Notes under the pieces: model-generated | Seen by the model: the letters and a program-made list of their open reading frames with translations, nothing else | Told to the model about the DNA's origin: nothing | Databases searched by the model: none | Program-made: the position numbers and the translations under genes | Part shown: positions 6,400 through 9,519 of the stretch, piece by piece | Position numbering within the stretch: the stretch's first letter is position 1 | Layout: every line of letters begins with the position of its first letter | Assembly: GCA_031177735.1 (NCBI GenBank) | Contig: JAPSKJ010000074.1 | Location: 1-9,519 of the forward strand | Source of the DNA: Nocardioides sp. | GTDB taxonomy: Bacteria; Actinomycetota; Actinomycetes; Propionibacteriales; Nocardioidaceae | Direction: 5' to 3' | Length of the DNA stretch: 9,519 nucleotides

Positions 6400-9248
6400 C
6401 GACGGCTCCGCGGGATCACGACGGTGCGCACCACCATGGTGAGGGCGCCGGCGAGGAGACCGAGCAGGATCAGCAGCGGGAGCAGCCGACCGCCGAGGTC
6501 GGAGCCGACCGCCTGGGTCTGCGGCATGGCCACGGCCTCACCGGTGGCGGCGTCGACCGAGGTCTCCCCCGCTCCGGCAGCAGGGACGGCACCGACCGGA
6601 ACATCGGCGATGTCGGCGTGGTCGGGGTCGACCTCCGGCGCGGACGGCATCTCCTCCTGCGGCTGCGCCGACTTCTGCTTCTCGACGGCGCCGGCGACAG
6701 CCTGAGCCGTGCGGAACAGCTCACCGGTCACGCCCTGGTTGGTGATGGGCAGGTAGCCACCGGGGAGCTGACCGTTGCCCGACCCCCGCCGCTGACCCTC
6801 TGTCGTGGCGATCCGGATGAACTGGGCGACCTTGGCGGCATCCTCCTCGGGGAGGTTCGCGAGCTTGGCGGCGGTGTAGACCACCATGGTGCCCGGGTAG
6901 GCCTTGGCCGACCTGCGCACCTTCGCCTGGTCGATGACGTAGGGCGCGTACTTCACCGGGCCGGTCGTGGGACGTGCCTGCGGTGCGGTCTTGCCGGCGC
7001 CCTTCTTCTTGCCGGCGTCTCCCCCGGGCACCGCGGCGGACTGCTTCGCCAGCTTCAGAGCCGCGCCGAGCGAGTCGGGCGTGGGTGCGACGTACACGCC
7101 GGGCTTGGTCTCCAGGGCGGCCGATCGCAGCCCGAACCGCTCGGCGTCGCCCAGGCTGACGACGCCGAGCATGAAGCGGGTGCCGTAGCCCTGGCGCGCC
7201 TTGCGGCCGAGCTTGAACGTGGGCGGGTTGGTCGAGACGTCGGTGTCACAGCGGGTCTGCACGTTCGGCCAGGCGTCGAGCAATGCCTCGGCGATCTTGC
7301 GCAGCGTGGTGACCGGAGCCGCCAGCTGGGTGAAGTACGGCGCCGGGTTGGCCTGCATGCAGGTGTCGTGGGTCTGCGGGACGAAGGTGTCGAGCAGCGG
7401 CCACTCCGCACGCGGCAGGTCCACCTTCTTGTACGACGGGTTGACCACCATGCCCCACGGGTCCGGCTGTCCGTTGACGAAGGCCATCGCGTCCCTGTCA
7501 TGAGCGATGTAGTCGGTGAGCTGGTAGACGACGTCGGCGGAGTTGGAGAGCGACAGCAGTGCCGCGCCGGCCTCCTGGGTGATCTCGCTCAGCCCTGGGT
7601 TGAGCTCCTTGAACTCGGGGTCGTTCATCAACGCGAGCGGGTTGTCCTCCATACCCGGGTGCGCACGGCCGAGGTCGGAGCCCGGGTAGGACTGGGTCAG
7701 CAGCTTGGCCAGCAGCCTGGCGTTGAGGCGGAGGTCGGTGTACTCACCCGCGTTGTCGGGCCGATCGATGACGTAGCCGATCGAGAAGCCGGTCACGGCG
7801 GTCGGTGCATAGCCCACCGGGTCGCTGCCGCTCTCGTAGGCCGACGAGACCAGCGCCGCCGCGCCACCACCGTTGTCCATCAGGCTGAACCCGGCCTGAT
7901 CCGGCATCTGGTTGTGCTGGAACTTGAACCGCTTCTTGTTCAGGCAGTACGCCGGCGCCCACTGGAGCGCTGCCTGCGCCAGGAGCTCGGAGCCGTAGAA
8001 CCCGGTCGGCGCACGGGAGTCGAGGATGTCGCAGGCGTCCGGCGGCGGGCCGAAGGTGATCGGCACCGTGAAACGGTTCTTCCAGTTCGACGCCGACCAC
8101 CACAGCCGCGGGCCGACGGACAGGTCGATGCCCTCTCCCGCGCCGTTGCTCGTGCCGGGGAGGAACCGGCCGCCACGACGGCAGCCGCGCAGTGACAGCG
8201 GCATCGGGTTGCCGTCGTCGGGCTGGGTGTCCTCGGTCGGAGAAGGTGATCCGCTGGGGTCGCTCGACGGGCTGGAGGTGACGGTCTCGGTGGCGCTGGG
8301 CGAGCCGGACCCGCTGGGGTCGGCGGTCGCGGTCGGCCCGCCCGTCACGGAGGCGGAGCCGGTGGGGGACTGCCGCGACGTCGGAGCCGGCACGTTGTGG
8401 TCGCAGCTCACCCCGACGATCGGCACGACCACGATGGAGCAGGCGGTGTCCTGGTTGCAGCCGAGGGACTCGTTCTCGACGTCGCTGCGCACCTCGAACT
8501 GCACCGAGCCCTTGCCGGAGGCATCGGTGAAGGCGGTGACCTCGGCCGGGGGGAAGGCCGAGTCGACCGCCGCCTCCGGCGGCATGTGCTCGCTATCGCA
8601 GGCGGCGTACACCTTGCCGCTCGCAGCGACGAAGGGCGTGACGCGGGTGTAGGCGGGACCGTTCCAGTCGACCTGCTTGCAGGCATCCTTGTCGGCAGCG
8701 GGTACGCCGACCACCTTCTCCTTGTCCGCCGCCGGCGCATCGAGGTCGTGGAGCCAGACGGCGGCGCTGGCCGGCTGGCTGATCATCGAGCGCTGCGCGA
8801 CCGAGCTGGTCCAGCAGGTCTCGGGCGTCACCGTCTCGGGTGTGCCGCGGCACTGCATGATGACGACGGGGTACTCCTGCTGGAGCCCCTTCTCGCCGTA
8901 CGGGTCGGCGGCCCGGCCGCCGCTGGGCTGGGCGCCGGTCCAGGAGATCTCGACCCGCTCACGACCGCGGAGGTTCTGGGTGTGGTCCACCGAGACCGTC
9001 ACCTGGTAGGGCGCGCCGGTGTCGGGGTTGGTGAACTCGTAAAGCGTGCCGTCCGCCTCGGCGAAGCGGCGGACCATCTCCTTGGTCTGGCTCCAGGAGT
9101 CGGCGACGGCGGTGGACTGCCCGTCCTTGCCGTCCTTGCCCTTCTCGTCCTGGGCGGGCTTGGCCGCGACGGGCCCACCGACGACGCTCAACCCACCACC
9201 GAGGACGAGCATCGCGCAGAGCAGCGCGATCAGCCGGAGGTTCCGCAT
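6396..9248 (-). CDS. Large exported, C-terminally anchored protein with PstS-like segments
   Basis: A 950-residue protein with a signal peptide (1-29), a charged GKDGKDG stretch, an N-terminal globular part (about 50-285), a Ser/Pro/Thr/Gly linker (about 286-346), a second globular part (about 350-830), a charged stalk, and a membrane helix (about 920-941) followed by a basic tail IPRSRR. It would be displayed outside and anchored by the C-terminus. The mature part has 12 cysteines, an even number fitting disulfides. The second globular part has blocks recalling the PstS/SBP fold: TGFSIGYVIDRP, LNARLLAKLLTQSYPG with a following LMNDPEFKELNPGL (compare the GKITNW...LNPG region of PstS), and AYPGTMVVY near its end. 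This homology is distant and read by eye. The ATG is joined to the preceding stop as TGATG, with GGGGAG about ten bases upstream. Ligand unknown; a phosphate-related one is inferred from context. Confidence 0.65.
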   Translation of the reverse strand: MRNLRLIALLCAMLVLGGGLSVVGGPVAAKPAQDEKGKDGKDGQSTAVADSWSQTKEMVRRFAEADGTLYEFTNPDTGAPYQVTVSVDHTQNLRGRERVEISWTGAQPSGGRAADPYGEKGLQQEYPVVIMQCRGTPETVTPETCWTSSVAQRSMISQPASAAVWLHDLDAPAADKEKVVGVPAADKDACKQVDWNGPAYTRVTPFVAASGKVYAACDSEHMPPEAAVDSAFPPAEVTAFTDASGKGSVQFEVRSDVENESLGCNQDTACSIVVVPIVGVSCDHNVPAPTSRQSPTGSASVTGGPTATADPSGSGSPSATETVTSSPSSDPSGSPSPTEDTQPDDGNPMPLSLRGCRRGGRFLPGTSNGAGEGIDLSVGPRLWWSASNWKNRFTVPITFGPPPDACDILDSRAPTGFYGSELLAQAALQWAPAYCLNKKRFKFQHNQMPDQAGFSLMDNGGGAAALVSSAYESGSDPVGYAPTAVTGFSIGYVIDRPDNAGEYTDLRLNARLLAKLLTQSYPGSDLGRAHPGMEDNPLALMNDPEFKELNPGLSEITQEAGAALLSLSNSADVVYQLTDYIAHDRDAMAFVNGQPDPWGMVVNPSYKKVDLPRAEWPLLDTFVPQTHDTCMQANPAPYFTQLAAPVTTLRKIAEALLDAWPNVQTRCDTDVSTNPPTFKLGRKARQGYGTRFMLGVVSLGDAERFGLRSAALETKPGVYVAPTPDSLGAALKLAKQSAAVPGGDAGKKKGAGKTAPQARPTTGPVKYAPYVIDQAKVRRSAKAYPGTMVVYTAAKLANLPEEDAAKVAQFIRIATTEGQRRGSGNGQLPGGYLPITNQGVTGELFRTAQAVAGAVEKQKSAQPQEEMPSAPEVDPDHADIADVPVGAVPAAGAGETSVDAATGEAVAMPQTQAVGSDLGGRLLPLLILLGLLAGALTMVVRTVVIPRSRR
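8210..8390 (-). repeat. Low-complexity Ser/Pro/Thr/Gly linker coding region
   Basis: About 60 residues rich in Ser, Pro, Thr, Gly and Ala, with recurring PSGS and SPS units and a near-repeated CCGCTGGGGTCG on the plus strand. It separates the two globular halves of the 950-residue protein and looks like a flexible, possibly glycosylated spacer. Confidence 0.7.
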
Positions 9249-9519
9249 CAGCGCACCACTCCCCGCGCCGCGGCACGGCGACGCAGCGCGACGAGGAAGA
9301 GCCCCGGCAGCAGCACCAGGCCGAGCAGCTCCAGGACGGCCACCCAGCCGAAGGCACGGGTGTCGCCCGCCCGCTCGGCGGAGAGCGTGTCCGCGTTGGC
9401 GTAGATCATCTGGTCGGTCGTGGTCGCAGCCGCGGCCGCCACCGGTGCCTGCACGCCGGTGCCCGGGTCGACCGCCACGGGCGCGGCGTCGCCCACGGGG
9501 GCGCTCGGAGCCTCCGGCG
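9248..9519 (-). CDS. C-terminal end of a membrane-anchored protein (partial at window edge)
   Basis: The frame is open to the window edge and ends at the stop 9248-9250. About 90 residues are visible: a Pro/Ala/Val-rich segment, ATTTDQMIYANADTLSAE, then one membrane helix (GWVAVLELLGLVLLPGLFLVAL) and an Arg-rich end RRRAAARG. This predicts an outside-facing protein anchored at the C-terminus, the same topology as the next gene. A GTG at 9496 could be read as a start but has no clear ribosome binding site, and the frame continues upstream, so it is treated as the tail of a longer gene. Its TGA shares a base with the next ATG (TGATG), implying coupled translation. I do not recognise the family. 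Confidence 0.6.
   Translation of the reverse strand, partial: PEAPSAPVGDAAPVAVDPGTGVQAPVAAAAATTTDQMIYANADTLSAERAGDTRAFGWVAVLELLGLVLLPGLFLVALRRRAAARGVVR

Noticed and set aside
3797..6705. Long plus-strand open frames opposite pstS and the sortase-like gene
   Set aside because: They are antisense shadows typical of high-GC DNA: Arg/Gly/Val/Ala-rich, no ribosome binding sites, no recognisable motifs, and they span several real genes.
1..9519. CRISPR arrays, tRNA or rRNA genes, insertion sequences, attachment sites
   Set aside because: No spaced repeat arrays, no tRNA or rRNA signatures, no transposase or terminal inverted repeats were seen on either strand.

Overview
The window is a high-GC actinobacterial segment. 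Strong G/C third-position bias, GTG starts, a lipoprotein carboxypeptidase and a long chain of overlapping genes suggest Propionibacteriales, perhaps a Nocardioides relative; this is an inference from style and family resemblance, not a taxonomic proof. The exception is the first 126 bases, which are about 34% GC and encode a clear piece of a Firmicutes-type family 3 glycoside hydrolase (beta-glucosidase). It is joined in frame to the middle of an actinobacterial lipoprotein signal peptide. The join falls one codon before the expected GH3 nucleophile Asp and is most likely an assembly or cloning chimera.

Layout, left to right: (1) GH3 fragment, 1-126, +. (2) VanY/M15-type D-Ala-D-Ala carboxypeptidase lipoprotein, 5' end replaced, ending at 1053, +. 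(3) Convergent to it, a tandem-GNAT acetyltransferase, 1070-2071, -. (4) A secreted MltB-like lytic transglycosylase, 2131-2862, -, overlapping by four bases the phosphate-transport ATPase PstB, 2859-3722, -. (5) A 131-base gap with a strong hairpin and a run of 13-base repeats. (6) A PstS-type phosphate-binding protein with an added Ig-like domain and a Lys-rich, Cys-bounded tail, 3854-5290, -. (7) A 107-base gap. (8) A sortase-fold membrane protein that has lost both catalytic His and Cys, 5398-6399, -. (9) A 950-residue exported, C-terminally membrane-anchored protein with PstS-like segments, 6396-9248, -. (10) The C-terminal end of another membrane-anchored protein, 9248 to the window edge, -.

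Everything from 9519 down to 2131 is on one strand. The three rightmost genes are joined by TGATG and ATGA overlaps, and pstB and the transglycosylase by GTGA, so they look co-translated. The locus reads as a phosphate-acquisition locus with an elaborate cell-surface part: a soluble binding protein with wall-adhering extensions, a large anchored binding-like protein, and a sortase pseudoenzyme that may act as a scaffold. No pstC or pstA permease gene is present between pstS and pstB or elsewhere in the window, so the channel partners must be encoded outside it. The inactive sortase beside substrate-binding proteins is the most unusual biological feature here.
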